The notes: generated by a model from the letters alone, not told the origin. A stretch of DNA of 64,000 nt from Dryococelus australis (GCA_029891345.1 CM057006.1:41515056-41579055), one strand, 5' to 3'; counted from the first letter of the stretch, positions 36,646 to 48,914 are shown. Numbers and translations are program-made.

Positions 36646-39600
36646 ATCAGCTCCTTGATAACTTAAATAGTTTAAAAGTCAATTGCGTTCCAATGGAATC
36701 GAGAAATCCTGCCACGCTGTTTATTGAAATAAGGAGGTTATGGGAGTGAGCTGCTTGTAGTTTCTCTATGGCTCCTTGCGTAACAAAGCAACGCCGACCT
36801 TTCAGCTGTCCAAATTTGCTGTTTATTTATATCGTAAAAAAAATGTCTTTGTTATTTGACGTGGGGGCACACATCACAAATGTTTTCGCTTGGCTTAAAT
36901 CTCCTGTGCCTAGTCAACTTCCGGACATACAACAGAGTATTGTAAGTGAATTTTTATTGCTGAATACTTAGCGAATTTCATAATTTATGCTAAAACTCGC
37001 CATACTGTTGTTGACTTTTAAATTTGTGTCACAGTTTTGTTTGATTATTCTGGCCACACACCCCCTTCCCCGTTCCTTTTTCCTAATTGAAGCCTTGCTA
37101 AAGGCAATTTTCACAACGAGGAAATGCGTTAACTATGTAATTTACGCTAACATTCATCATACGGGTAGGTACTTAGCGTGAGTGAAAGTTGTTTGCTGTG
37201 TATAAGACAGCATTCTTTTCCTCATGCTTTCATTAACAACCTCGCAGGACCAACCCGGTAGTTGTGTGTCAACTTCATAATGTTGTCAGCTTAGTGGTTG
37301 TCAGCTTAGTGAGAGTTTAGTGAATGCTTAGATAAATAATTTTCAGACAGTTTGCTGCTTAACTAAACACACAATTTGTCACCGAACTCTCTAGCCAACC
37401 ATTGGAAAATTACGCACGCTTCCGATGGTAGAGTTCAGGATTCGAGTATAAAGTTGTTTACCACCCATTAAGCACTATATTTGTTTTAATTTTTATTAGA
37501 ATTAGTTCTAAAAATCTTATCGTATATTTGTCAGTCCGCAATAACATACATTTTATATGACGTTACCTGTGTATTTTTAATATATTTTTTATTTGTTTAG
37601 CTCTATAAACCCATTACTGGGTCAAGGGTGTAGAGCACGTCAACAAATGTGTACAGATAGTAGCATACAGTAAGAATGTAACTGTAAGTGAACAGACACA
37701 CATATATACACAAATGAAATATTCGTAAATGTACGAACACAAATACACAATCATATAAAATAGTTATACAAGCTTGCAAGGCAACAATAACTTAACAAAA
37801 CACAATATAAGTGTGATAACACAATTCTATATAAAAGGATGACATTGCACAATTTGGTCCTTTCCAAATTAAATAATTCTTCTAATTAATAGAATGAATG
37901 CCCCTCCAAGAAAGTTTTTATATATTTATAAATAGTTTGGTATTATCCAGACTACGTATTTTCAGAGAACACGATAATTTATTAAATAAAGAGATGCATG
38001 AATACTAAACACCCTTCTGGAAAAGTTTCAGGTTGTTTAGTTGTACATGAAGATTCTGAGCACCTATTGTGTAGTTATAATGAATAAAATAAGTTTAGGG
38101 AAAATATTACTGTTATTGGTGACAAACATTATATTATGTGACGTACCGTACTGCTATTTTTAAATATTTTCAAGTTACCTAAAGAAGAGAAGATTGCCTA
38201 AAAGCCTAACCAATTAATTTTTATTCAGAATTACTGAGGTTGCAGTAATGGCATATTTACTTCTTTTAAAACTCCGAGACATGTGCTATAACCGGAAAAG
38301 CCCATCATTTTATTTCAAAAACATAACTGTGAGTTGTGTCTTGATACTGATTAATCCAATCTTGAGTCGGGCGTTTAATGACAAAGGTTTATTTTTTTCG
38401 TACGAAAACGTAAATAGGTAATTAGGCTCTACTGATTCATGTCTCGATTACAGAGTAGAGTAGATTTAAGACTTATTCTAGGGTATAAATTTACACCAGA
38501 TGTAATTGGTTGCAGAGAATTAAATTAGGTAGGTTAAGCCTCAGACTGAAAGAGAAATCCCAGCCTTTCATCGTGAGATAATATTGTGTATACCTGGTAA
38601 TGCTTAGCATACTTAATACAGTTCCATAACCTCGTATGTTAATATTAGAGAGAGATTGTAAGGAAATATTGCAAAGTTTTAACTCTCTTCCCCACAACTT
38701 TGTTTCGTAGTGGATTGTATTATGGAACGCGCAATGGAGCATAAGTGCCAAGTTGAGAAATCACTCGACCACAAATAAAAATAAACTTAACGATAGGAGA
38801 TAATATTTAAGCGAATCAAGTTATAAAACCAACTGTGCACAGGCCCATGAAGTGTCCTATAACAAATTAGAAATAATTAAGTTACTACAAATATGAAATA
38901 CACAAGGCATAGCACACCATACAAAACATTAAAAAGACTTCCCAACACCCACCACACGTTAAAATTGGAAGTACGCTTCTCTTCTGCTTCAAGTTAAGTA
39001 CGCTTCTCTTCTGCTTCAAGTTTCGTTATTGTACAATTAGTGGTTCATTAGCACGCTAGTGACAGGATGGAACTTTTACCCGTGTACCTTGTTGCGGTTT
39101 CATAACTAACTTCCTGCTTGCCACTCGGCAGATGGTTTTGCGCGCATTGCTTAAGTACCTACCAACCTAGACGTGTAAGGTAGCAGCCATATAAGCTTAT
39201 AGTGTGTTCACAGTTAATTCCAGCATTCCAGAAGTCATACGTTCAGACCACATGGTTACTACACTAGGATTCATCTTGGATATGTTTACCCCAAGCGTTC
39301 GCCGCAAAATTTGGATTTGGATTTGCCTCGCCAGTGTAGTTTATTAGTGTAATTTATCAGTGGTATTAAAGGAATTTTATTGTTCATCTTTATTTCAAAC
39401 TATTTCGATTGTTATTAAGGGAAATCCATGATAGAAACAAAAGAGCTGTGTTTGAAAAGAATGTCTCTTCTGTTCTGGTCAAAAAGAAGAAATAATTAAG
39501 ACATTTGTACGACTGAGCGAGATTGCGTACGACAAAGTCACGACTGGTTGAATGCAATGACCAGTCTTCCGATTCTACGTTTATGCAAAGGGTGTAAAGG

Positions 39601-40363
39601 TAGACTGCTATTTATGATCATCATAAGGAATGAGAAGTATTGTTTGCAAGGTTCAACCAGGTGAACCTTTAACCACACCAAGATCGTGTTTTAATGAGTT
39701 ATTATTACTGCAAATTTATTTCGGTTTGCATCTGCTCCGGCATTCGTTTTCAAGTATAGTTCATTTACATCATGGCTGACATTACTGGGCCATGAAAACA
39801 GTTTTGGCACGGTGGTTGCATCTTGGTGATGCAAGTGAATAGTGTTTCGTGGAATGTACATGTATTAGTAATTAGTGCGAAATTTCGTCTACCCGATGAA
39901 AAAGAAATTGAATACAGCAACAAATTCTGAAGTCAATAAGGCATGCCGATCTTAATAGATTTTTAGGATCGATTTAGATTGAGGCACAGAATATTGATGC
40001 ACAAAGAAAACCGGGCGGAAAAAAAACTGATTTTTTTGGGCCAGTTGTACGAACATAATGTCAGTTAGGATGTACCGTGGCCATGGAAACAAACTTATAC
40101 AACCAGAAATAAAATTAAAATTAACCAAGATATATAAAAATATCAACGATAAAAAAATGAAATTCCATAAAAATAGAACAACCCGTAAACACGACAGTTC
40201 AAAATCCAACAAAATTTACATAACATAAAGTTCCCGCTTAATCAAAAAACAATTCTACAAGAAACATATCGATTCCAAAAAAAAAAATCTACATCCATAA
40301 TGTTGATACAAAAATCGATTTCTTTGGAGCCAATATATTCTATCTTCCAGATATCTATTTTTA
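36646..40363. other. Noncoding stretch
   Basis: The longest repeat-poor AT-rich region of the window. Apart from the 27-bp duplication at 38971 I see no structure. Confidence 0.55.
38971..39024 (+). repeat. 27-bp tandem duplication
   Basis: GTACGCTTCTCTTCTGCTTC plus AAGTTAA occurs at 38971-38997 and again from 38998, identical until the last bases. Confidence 0.9.
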
Positions 40364-40600
40364 TAGGTTATTCACGGTAAAGTGAGCACTTTTTAAGGCC
40401 CTTCCAACCGGCATTAACCATTAATAAATATATTTATTGCAACCTCATACGTTAACTTTTGAGAGTGGTGAAATATATACACTCTGTTTATTGGTCACAT
40501 AGCAATGCTTTTATTAAAACGTGGTGCAAAGATAGAAATTGACTGAAAGAAAAAAATTAGCAGGGCCTTAAAAAGTGCTCACTGTACCGTGAACAGCCTA
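40364..40600 (+). mobile_element. TA-inserting MITE, type A, copy A3
   Basis: Complete 237-bp copy. The left end is TAGGTTATTCACGGTAAAGT with TA outside; the right end is TGTACCGTGAACAGCCTA, but the outer TA has become TG. The interior is the standard type A sequence. Confidence 0.92.
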
Positions 40601-43027
40601 TGATCGGCACCCCGAGAAGTCAATAACGTTGGGCTATACAGCTGTAAGGTACGAGACGTATCTAATCCTTGGAGATTATAAGACTTCAAAAGCGGCGTAC
40701 GAAGTGCATTAAAGATTTCGCAGATCTAGTAGACGCCATATGTTGAAACAAAAATTTGCCAGAGCAGTTTGTCTGTTGGGTTGTGTTTTTGGAAACATCG
40801 TGGTACGAGTGTCCTAGTGACTTCGGTCATGAAAATCGCCGGGAGAATGTAACAAGGGATACCGAATTTTAAGCCCTCTAATTTTACTGCGTGTTGCTAG
40901 AGACTGAAAAAAATTCACGAGCCCTTCTACATGTACCTACTTTCTGTTTTATTTGTTTACCCAAGCAGCCATGGGCTACTTGCTACCAGGATTTGGGGGG
41001 GGGGGGGCATAATTGGTCGTGCCTCTTCATTTTGTTGCTTTGTGATTATTGACGTAAATCCTTTCAGGACGTGTCAAATTAACTGCGAAAGCCACACGGG
41101 CGTACGGGTCTCTCAAGTCTTAGCGTGTCCCCCAGATCAATCTGCGGATTTTATTACATCTCTACCTACTGCTGTTTTTGTTAGGTTCCAAACATTTGCA
41201 TACTTGGGTTATTGTGATCGGACTGCAGTTTGAATCAGAAAGTGATATCCCAAGAATAGGAATTTGAATGCAGTGGCCATAGAAATAATGAAAACGTTTA
41301 TGTGCATAATGGCCCGTGAAGTGTTAGATCATCGCTACAGGATTTTTTTGTACGTTTCCCGTTACGCGGGAATTTTGCGTGTTTGTGTAGGTGGCAAGGG
41401 GGGGGGGGGGTTGCTTTTCGTCGACGTAGGTTTTCGTCTCGGCGTCACTTGGCCTGGTAAGATATGGCGTGTGCCTCCTGCAGTGTTTCCCGAGGCAGAT
41501 GGAGCAGAGGGGTTATTGGCCGGAAATCGACCAGTGAGAGGCGCCCGTTCATCCCATTTACGGTCATCCTGTTAGGCTAATTGCATTAGCGCGTAGGGGA
41601 ACTCGCCATCGCAGTCGGCTGTAGGCGTGTGCCCCGCGACGATGCTGTATGTCGCCGACGTCACGCGCTCCGTGAGTCTTGTCATTAAATTGTAAGAGGT
41701 ATTTCAAAGAGTAAATATATTGAAACCTACAACGTTTGTTGTGTTACTGACATCGGAAATCTCAAGCAAGCTGCTGGACGCGCCGAACCTTCTATCACAG
41801 CCGTGGCTATCATTCGGTTCAGTGGATGGCCCCAGGTTTGCAACGAACTAGTGGCAGTGTAAATAAGTGTCGTCGGGCAGTCACGTGTGTACTCGGCTTG
41901 TACATTCGATTTTTTTTTTTCAGTGATGATTATTTAGTGCTTCGTGTTTTCGTGTGGGTTACCTAGTGGCGCGAGAAATTAAGCCACCAATTGCCAACCG
42001 CACCCACGCGCAACATCTCCCGTGAATTCGCATATAGGTTACTAGGGTATTTATGTTCCCTACAGCGAAGTGTCTTAATGCTAATTTTTACTTTGTTTTG
42101 TTTGTTGTTGCAAAGGAATAACACACATGTAGAAGCAGATTGGGACAGTTGGCAGTTCGTGGCGATAGGAAGTGACTCGCGACGCTATGCCTGATTCAAG
42201 TAAATAAATATCTACCCTCAACGTGAATACTGACTGAAGTACGTGAAGTCAGTTTTGGCTGGTTAATTTTTAATAGCTGATCTACATATTATATAAAGGA
42301 GATTTCAACAGAATTGGAGACCTTTATGTGAATAGTTGGATAAAGGACGGGGTAAAATTCTTGTAGCGTTATTTGGTTGGATTGTGGTGTTGTGTAGAGC
42401 AGAGAGTTGTACAATGAGAAATAAGGGTGAAAGAAAATAGGAAGCATGGAAAAGATAAGCTGGAAAAGAAAAACGGAAACAAATTAAAATATACAGGAAA
42501 GAATTTGGAGAAAACGAAAAATTATTGCAGGATACGAGGAAAAGAAACGAGATTGGTAACTGGATGAGAAGGGAATGTTTATTTTTTGGGATCCTTTTAA
42601 GGTCTGGTTAGTGGGAGGAAAGGACGAGAAAGGGGGGGGGGATGATTCGGAAACACCAAAATAGATGGAAAACAAGTGAAAATGAAGAGATTAGCAGAAG
42701 ACAGGAGAGCGTGGAGAGATAGCTTGTAGAAACCTTAAGGGATGATAGTACCATAAAATACCAGAAGTGCAGTACTTTAATTGCTGATCGCTGAAAATCA
42801 TGTCCGATGAAGAGCTGGCGTTAATTTACGTTTGTAAAAGTTTAATTGTCCCATTGTAAGAGAATAGGATGAACGGAGAGAAGACTGTGCAGTGAAGTGC
42901 TTAGCTTACCTCATGGCCCCAAGGCATGCTGCTAGCACGTAAAATTACTCGCCATTTCGTCTTCTCTGGCGGTGCTTAACCATTCCCTCCCTCCACCGAC
43001 CTCAGGCCAAATCGTGCTTTTCTGTGC
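40601..43027. other. Noncoding stretch
   Basis: Contains a GC-richer patch at 41370-41690 with a poly-G tract (41399), and a strongly purine-biased plus strand at 42400-42730. No exon supported. Confidence 0.5.
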
Positions 43028-43350
43028 CTCCGTTTTTTTCTAACCTACCCTAAAACTAAGTGTTAGGTGTGAGCCCGCAGGCCCCATACGCCTACAAGGG
43101 AAGGATATCATGCAAGGTGACATGCATCGCGGCAGTGACAACCTCCCTGAGTGTACTTAAAACTACTATATCTAAGAAGGGAAAGGGAGAAACCGGCATA
43201 GACACCGTAAGAACCTTTTCGACAGGAAAGAATTAAAAATTGTTGCATGCATTAATATAAAATACTACAGGAGACGGATAGGTAGGAACCATGCTCTTTA
43301 TTAGTGGGTAGAGAAAATACTCGTGGAAAGGGGGCGGGATGTACTTCCCA
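43028..43350 (-). mobile_element. LINE-like 3' end, copy 2
   Basis: A T-run followed by CTAACCTACCCTAAAACTAA, the AGGCCCCATACGCCTACAAG segment, GGCATAGACACCGTAAGAAC and TTTTCGACAGGAAAG, collinear with copies 1 and 3. It lacks the hairpin seen in the other two. Confidence 0.75.
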
Positions 43351-44038
43351 TTGTAGTTTTAGTGAAATCGAGAAGTATCTACTGAGTCGACATTCACATA
43401 CAATCATCATCTTTATTTATCTTTGTTACTCCGACACCTGGTTGCAGTGTAGCCACGAAGTTGCGCAGCTAGTCGTGATGTGCTGATCCCTTAAATCATA
43501 GGTGACGAGAAGTTTACTTAAAATAAAACTTAGCGGGTGAGTCTGCAGTGCATTCGTTATAGAATTAAACATGAATAATCAGCTACGGAATGATGTAGCG
43601 TCCGAAGTTCCAGTTCAACTACGACGTCTTTAATGTGCAGGTTTTTAAGGTGGTTGTCTGGTTGAGAATTTGCTATAGAGAATTGCATGTTAGTCAAATG
43701 CGGTTTTTTTTTTTTATTTGCGTTCCTGTTAATGATAGCTATTTACCACCATAAACTTTTTAAGCAGAAAATATATGTGCTTCTTTGCTATCGAGGCCTT
43801 TTGTAACATTAATGTATAGCCTGTTTCCTGGAACTATCAGAAAACTTACTAAGTTAATTAAATAAATAATTACTAATAAACAAATTGCTACATTTGCCTC
43901 GATGCCGAGCTTGAAGGTACCATTTCTCCCACTTAGGTTTATGTTTAAAGTGTACATCTTCAAAATTGGCTTCAAAAAACAGAATTTCATTTACATGTAT
44001 TTCCCTATAACAAATTCCCAATCAGCCGACAGCCTTAA

Positions 44039-44403
44039 ATGTCGGATTCCCACCCGCCGTCTTGGATTTATCAATTTTTCGCCAAAGTTTCTATTTCAGA
44101 AGGTGTATTAAAGTTTCCCGCAAGACATATGCTAAATAACAGCTGCCCAAACTTTATCGAACTGCCACAGCTTTGCTACAATTATAATTTTTTAGGTGGT
44201 AATTGTCAAGGTGAAACGCGAGATTATTTCTTGCGAACGATTACAAAGGCGATGATATCAACAGTAATCAAGAAATGCTGATCTCAGAAAATGCACTAGG
44301 CAATGCTCAGTGCTCTATCGTTAAAAAAAAACATGATACAAGATTATATTTCCAGAGTATGGCAAAAATTCCATAAATCCAAGGTGACGGGTGGGAATCT
44401 GCC
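44039..44403. mobile_element. TTAA-flanked palindromic element
   Basis: CGGATTCCCACCCGCCGTCT and TTGGATTTATCAATTTTTCG at the left are mirrored at 44350-44400. TTAA occurs directly outside both ends (44035-44038, 44404-44407), the target duplication of piggyBac-type elements. The interior is AT-rich with no transposase. The Tc1 copy 2 inserted right beside it. Confidence 0.7.
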
Positions 44404-44409
44404 TTAATA

Positions 44410-45585
44410 CACTATCGACCAAAAAGTAATTGGGCACCCGTGAAGATAGGTATTTCAGTACGTCAGTTGACTTTGTGTGGCCGTCATACGTTGCAGGCCT
44501 GTGTAGAATCAGTTGACAAGGAGATGGCACGAAGTACAGAACTATCGGACTTCGATAAGGGCATGATTTTGGGCTGCCATCCCGGGTGATTGCACGGTAA
44601 GTAAACTGGCCCAAATCAACTGTCGCATTCGTCCTGCGTAAGTGGAAGGTCGATGGGCATTGTGCCAATACTGCACGTTCTGGGCGACCTCCAACCTTGA
44701 CTGACAGAAATCGCAGAACCCTGAAACGTGAAATTGTCAAAAATAGGCCACAACCCATGGCCACCATCCAACAGGAGTTTCATGCAGCAACATGAGTATC
44801 GGTTTCCATTGGAACATTGGGTACAGAGGCCCACCGCATTGGATATTTCGGAAGAGCAGCTGCACATAAGCCCCATATCACGACAAGCAATAAAACTCGA
44901 CGGCTCAGGTGGTGTTTGGACCGTCGCAACTTGACACTGGAGCAGTGGAAATCGGTTCTGTGGAGTGATGAGTCGAGGTTTACATTAATCCAGTCCGATG
45001 GACGTGTATGGGTGTGGCGTCTACCCGGGGAACGGCTTCTGCCGGAATGTATAGTGTCAACTAGGAAATTCGGTGGTGGTGGAGTGATGGAGTGGGGCTG
45101 TCTCATGGCCTTTAGCGTAGGACCACTGGTGTTTGTCCGTGGTAGCATGAACACAGAGGCCTATTGTAACATTCTGGATTATGAAATGCCCATAACCTTG
45201 TGGCGTTTTTACGGAATGGACCAATGTTACTTCCAGGATGACAATGCCAGGTGCCATGTTTCATGGGCTACTTATGCAGTGGTACGCCGACAACAATGTT
45301 CGCCAAATGGACTGGCCCGCCCAGAGCCCCGATCTCAACCCTATAGAACATATTTGGGTGAGGACTCGTCAAGCGCGGCCAAAATCCATTGCTCAATTCA
45401 TGGAATTGTTGCAAGAGGAGTGGCGACGAATCCCCGTGGATGCCCTGCAAACACTCGTAGAGAGCATGCCAGACAGGGTGGCTGCTGTTATAGCCGCAAG
45501 AGGTGGCCCTAAGAGATTCAAACGGGGTGACAACCACCGAGCAAACTTAATGGACAGGTGCCCTATTACTTTTTGGTCGATAGTG
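44410..45585 (+). mobile_element. Tc1-like DNA transposon, decayed, copy 2
   Basis: The element is 1176 bp long with inverted repeats beginning CACTATCGACCAAAAAGTAA and ending in the complement GATAGTG, flanked by TA at 44408-44409 and 45586-45587. It lies in the opposite orientation to copy 1. Its left end directly abuts the TTAA-flanked palindromic element at 44039-44403, having inserted two bases past that element's TTAA. Confidence 0.93.
44524..45521 (+). pseudogene. Tc1-like transposase pseudogene, copy 2
   Basis: The start ATG (44524) reads MARSTELSDFDKGMILGCHP and then stops. The N-terminal DNA-binding part is frameshifted. From 44817 the frame reads through the first catalytic aspartate (SDESRFTL), WRLPGERLLPECIV, GGGGVMEWGC and QDDN. 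An extra T at about 45270 shifts the frame after SWAT. The shifted frame (from 45238) carries MQWYADNNVRQMDWPAQSPD and NPIEHIW with the catalytic Glu. The normal stop (TAA in copy 1) is CAA here at 45519. The DD34E residues survive but are split between frames, so it cannot make active enzyme. Confidence 0.9.
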
Positions 45586-45999
45586 TATTTTTGTCCTTCA
45601 ACTGTTGTAGGTTTGTGTGGAGGATTGTGTTGGAGGCCTTTTGCGGCATCTCGTCGTGTGTCGTCGTCCGTACTGCACAGTTGAAAGTCGCCCCTTGTCC
45701 CCTCCCCCACCCCTTTTTAAAGTCCTGCCTCAATGCCACCACGCCCTCCGTCATGTTTACATCAGTGGATGCCACCGTGATGGCGTCGCGCTAGTCCGGC
45801 AGCCCCCTTTCCCCCTTTTAATTCGCCCCTACCATTGTATTGTCATCGTGACAAAGCGCCTCGTCTTGACCTCGCTGCGTGTTTGTCTATGCATTGTTCC
45901 CTTGCAGCTTTGCAATGTGCTCTTCGGAATGAAATGTCTTTCGTGGACTTGCGGTCGTGTGCAGGGAAGCAAGTTTCTCGTTTGTGGTGAATTCTGCTA

Positions 46000-46235
46000 T
46001 AGGCCGTTCACGTTAAAGTGAGCACTTTTTGAAGCTGTTTCATCGGACATAATATCCAATAAAAACATTTCATTGTGGCCTGGGTATTTTGGTTTTGGGT
46101 ATGGTGAATGTATACACTGTGTTTGTTACTCACATGGAAGGCTTTACATTAACATGTGGTGGAAGGATATAAATTGGGTGAAAGAAAAAAAGTAACTAGG
46201 GCTTCAAAAGTGCTCACTTTACCGTGAACGGCCTG
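46000..46235 (+). mobile_element. TA-inserting MITE, type A, copy A4
   Basis: Complete 236-bp copy, TAGGCCGTTCACGTTAAAGT to TTTACCGTGAACGGCCTG, with TA on both sides. Confidence 0.92.
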
Positions 46236-46354
46236 TACTACGATTCACCTGGACAATTTGTTCTAGTAAATATAGTCCATTCACAGTTACTCCTTAACCC
46301 CCCCAAAATGTTTTCTTTCAGGATATTCCATCGAAACATATCTTAACAGTATCT

Positions 46355-46650
46355 AGAATATTACACCATAGGGACAGCGCACCGTATTCGTACGCACTCG
46401 GTGTAATAATCTTTTGCGCAAGAACTAATTCTTACTAGGCATTACCAACACACATATTTTCTCTTTTTTTACTCGTATAAATAATTAATAAAATACTGTA
46501 ATTTATAGATAAATTATAAGTATACGTTAAGTTTCATCAAAAATAATATTTTTTTACGTTTGTGATATGTGGAGTATTTAGGAAACAACCATACACGTCA
46601 TAAATGGGGTTATTTTTCTTAGGTTTAATTGGCAATGTCAAGAAACCGCG
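46355..46650 (+). repeat. AT-rich dispersed repeat E, copy 2
   Basis: Contains ATTACACCATAGGGACAGCG, ACTAGGCATTACCAACACAC and TTTAGGAAACAACCATACAC, collinear with copy 1. It begins about 120 bp after MITE A4. Confidence 0.7.
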
Positions 46651-46659
46651 AATAGACTA

Positions 46660-48147
46660 TATAGATGAATAAGGCAATCAACACAGAGAACTGTGTGGAA
46701 ATCTCATCATGAGTCTGAATTGTTCTTGTAGTAATTCAAGAACAGTGGTTAAGATTTGGGGTATTAAATGAAGTATAGAAACTACAGTGTCATTTTCATT
46801 CATCGTAGAACTACTGCTGCTCTTTAGATTACTTAACGCAATTTGTTAACGAGAAATGGTCGTTTTACACTTCATATTTGTTGTATATTATTTGTGAAAA
46901 AATATTACATCTTGTGTTGCGGTATATTAAATTCTGTGGGTTTTTTTTCGGGTTAAATTGTAAACCAATACACCTGTATATGGTTTAGATGACATTCTGC
47001 ATTTCATAATCTGTAGAATGCAAGACAGCTGCGCTTTGGGTCTTGCACCATCGTGTCAAAAGTCATTTTCCAAGTCAATCTCATAGTCATACAGGAACAG
47101 AGAAAAGTAGCCTAAGAATATTGAAATTTGTATTGATGCAAATTAATATAAGAAATTGTGATTCGTATTTAAAAAATTTACTCTGTTCGGTTTTCAGAAA
47201 AATAACTCTAGAAAAACTACAAACGCTGTTCCTTCCGTAATTTTAGTGGCTGACTTCCCCCTTTTATGTGTTAAAATGCAGATATCGCTAAATCTTCAAT
47301 ACGGACCTGTTAGGCATCCACGACTGAAAACTTAGAGGGTGTCGAAGGTTTCGGTATCATGCTCCTCCTTCTTGACGTTCTTAATTAGGGTCGGACGTCC
47401 TGCATGTATTTTCCTTTCACCTGTTACTCTTGGTCCTTCTGGAAATTACTTTTGCGAACCCCAACTCTGATTTGTTAGTGAATGAGGTACGCCCAAGTGT
47501 GTGGCATTTTGACACATACGCTACAGAATTTTCGCTTCCTAATATGCTTTCTCAATTTTTTTTTTGTTTTGTTTTTGTTTTCAGGTCTACTTTATTCACT
47601 GCATAATAACGTGCTTTAGTCTTCACCGGTAAACACACTTCTGCTCAGTGTTGTGTGCCTTTTTATTGCCCAGCCGAGGCTGTATTGTAATGATGACTGC
47701 TCGTAGAGATCTTGGTCCAAATCAGTTTCGGAGTGTATTAATGATGGCCCCTATAGAAGTATGAACGGGGTTTTCTCGGTGTGTTCGCAGCACTTGGTGG
47801 TCACTCGTACCTGGCGTAATTGTAATAGGTCGGGTCAAAGTCCGAAATTAAGTTGGACATATTCTTTTGACGTTATTGTAGACCCTATAGGAACTGTATT
47901 CATTCCCCATTCCGCACTCCATGTACCAATTAACGTATTGTTACGATCTTGAATTGTGTATTATAGTTAAATACATAGCGAAATAAAATGGCATTTACAC
48001 ACCTGAGCTCACAGATTAAATGAGCATTATGTGTATTCCCTTCAGAGTTTGGTTTTACTGCGTCCATTCACATGCTCTTTCGAGTGATGTGTGCCAGTGC
48101 AGATATCAGCTGTTAAAAATGGTTTAATTTTGGCTGTTTTGATTTTC
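46660..48147 (+). other. Probable intron upstream of the kinase exon
   Basis: AT-rich. It precedes the acceptor at 48189. I do not find the preceding exon, which would carry the short N-terminus of the kinase. Confidence 0.55.
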
Positions 48148-48189
48148 TACTAACCCCGTTGAGCTCTATTGGGTTTTGTTTTGTTTCAG
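48148..48189 (+). promoter_or_regulatory. GckIII: 3' splice site of the kinase exon: branch-point-like TACTAAC and AG acceptor
   Basis: TACTAAC lies at 48148-48154, a perfect match to the strongest branch-point consensus, with the candidate branch A 36 nt before the AG. A T-rich tract (TTTTGTTTTGTTTCAG) leads to the acceptor at 48188-48189. Spacing and composition fit a constitutive intron end. Confidence 0.75.
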
Positions 48190-48414
48190 AAGGTGGACCC
48201 TGAACTGATCTTTACGAAGCAAGAGCGAATAGGCAAAGGGTCGTTCGGAGAGGTGTTTAAAGGCATCGACAACAGGAGTCAACAGGTGGTCGCCATTAAG
48301 ATCATTGACCTCGAGGAAGCTGAAGATGAGATCGAGGACATCCAGCAGGAAATCATGGTGCTGTCGCAGTGCGACAGCCCCTTCGTCACCAAATATTTCG
48401 GCTCTTACCTCAAG
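48190..48414 (+). CDS. GckIII: Internal exon of a germinal-centre kinase III (MST3/MST4/YSK1-type Ser/Thr kinase)
   Basis: This 225-bp exon encodes 75 residues in phase 0 at both ends. It follows a pyrimidine-rich tract ending in AG (48188-48189) and is followed by a GTGAGT donor at 48415. The peptide opens with [20 protein letters not shown], which I recognise as the start of the GCK-III kinase domain. It holds the glycine-rich ATP loop GKGSFGEV (residues 15-22), the ATP-anchoring lysine in VAIK (residue 37), the acidic stretch [14 protein letters not shown] and the helix-C glutamate (about residue 54), and ends at GSYLK in the N-lobe hinge approach. Family members act with CCM3/STRIPAK in cytoskeleton, Golgi and tube-morphogenesis signalling; that is family knowledge. 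The start codon, catalytic loop, activation segment and C-terminal region are not visible in the window, so this is a fragment of a gene with long introns. Subfamily assignment is secure. The gene symbol is by homology to the single insect member. Confidence 0.95.
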
Positions 48415-48481
48415 GTGAGTGTTGCCGTAGTGATTTGAAATAGTTGTTGATAACACTTCTGTTATTAAAACAGAAACAACT

Positions 48482-48914
48482 AAAAGTTGTTCATGATAAA
48501 GTGAGCACTTTAGAAATGAACCTTAGAAAAAAGTCACTGCCCCTGCATGCACATATTTTAACGGGCGCACTGAGTAACATGCGCCCAGTAAAGTTGGTAA
48601 GGATGGAGTGGAAAGTAGTTCCATATCTTAACGTCGAATATAAAGTGTTAGGTAACCATTTGTGATAACTTAAAATTATTTCTTTCTCTTTGTGTTTTTT
48701 TTTAATGCATCGAAATGCAAAAATTACCATATTTTTAAAATATATGCGTTTCTAATAATTCGACAGTTTCACTTGGCCGATGCATGAATAAAGTGATGAA
48801 GCCCATTGCAATGTTAAATTTTACATTAGGCGGAAGAATACACAACGTGCAAACAATTATATCTTTAGCAGGGCTTTCAAAAGTGCTAATTTTACCGTGA
48901 ACAGCAACAGCCTA
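48482..48914 (-). mobile_element. TA-inserting MITE, type B, copy B4, next to kinase exon
   Basis: It is in reverse orientation: left AAAGTTGTTCATGATAAAGT and right TTTTACCGTGAACAGC plus a duplicated CAACAGC before CCTATA. It begins about 68 bp after the donor of the kinase exon. Part of its minus strand is open at 48491-48730 in the frame shared with B2 and B6. Confidence 0.88.

Noticed and set aside
48166..48456. 96-codon minus-strand frame opposite the kinase exon
   Set aside because: It is the shadow of the real exon, whose plus-strand peptide is unmistakable.
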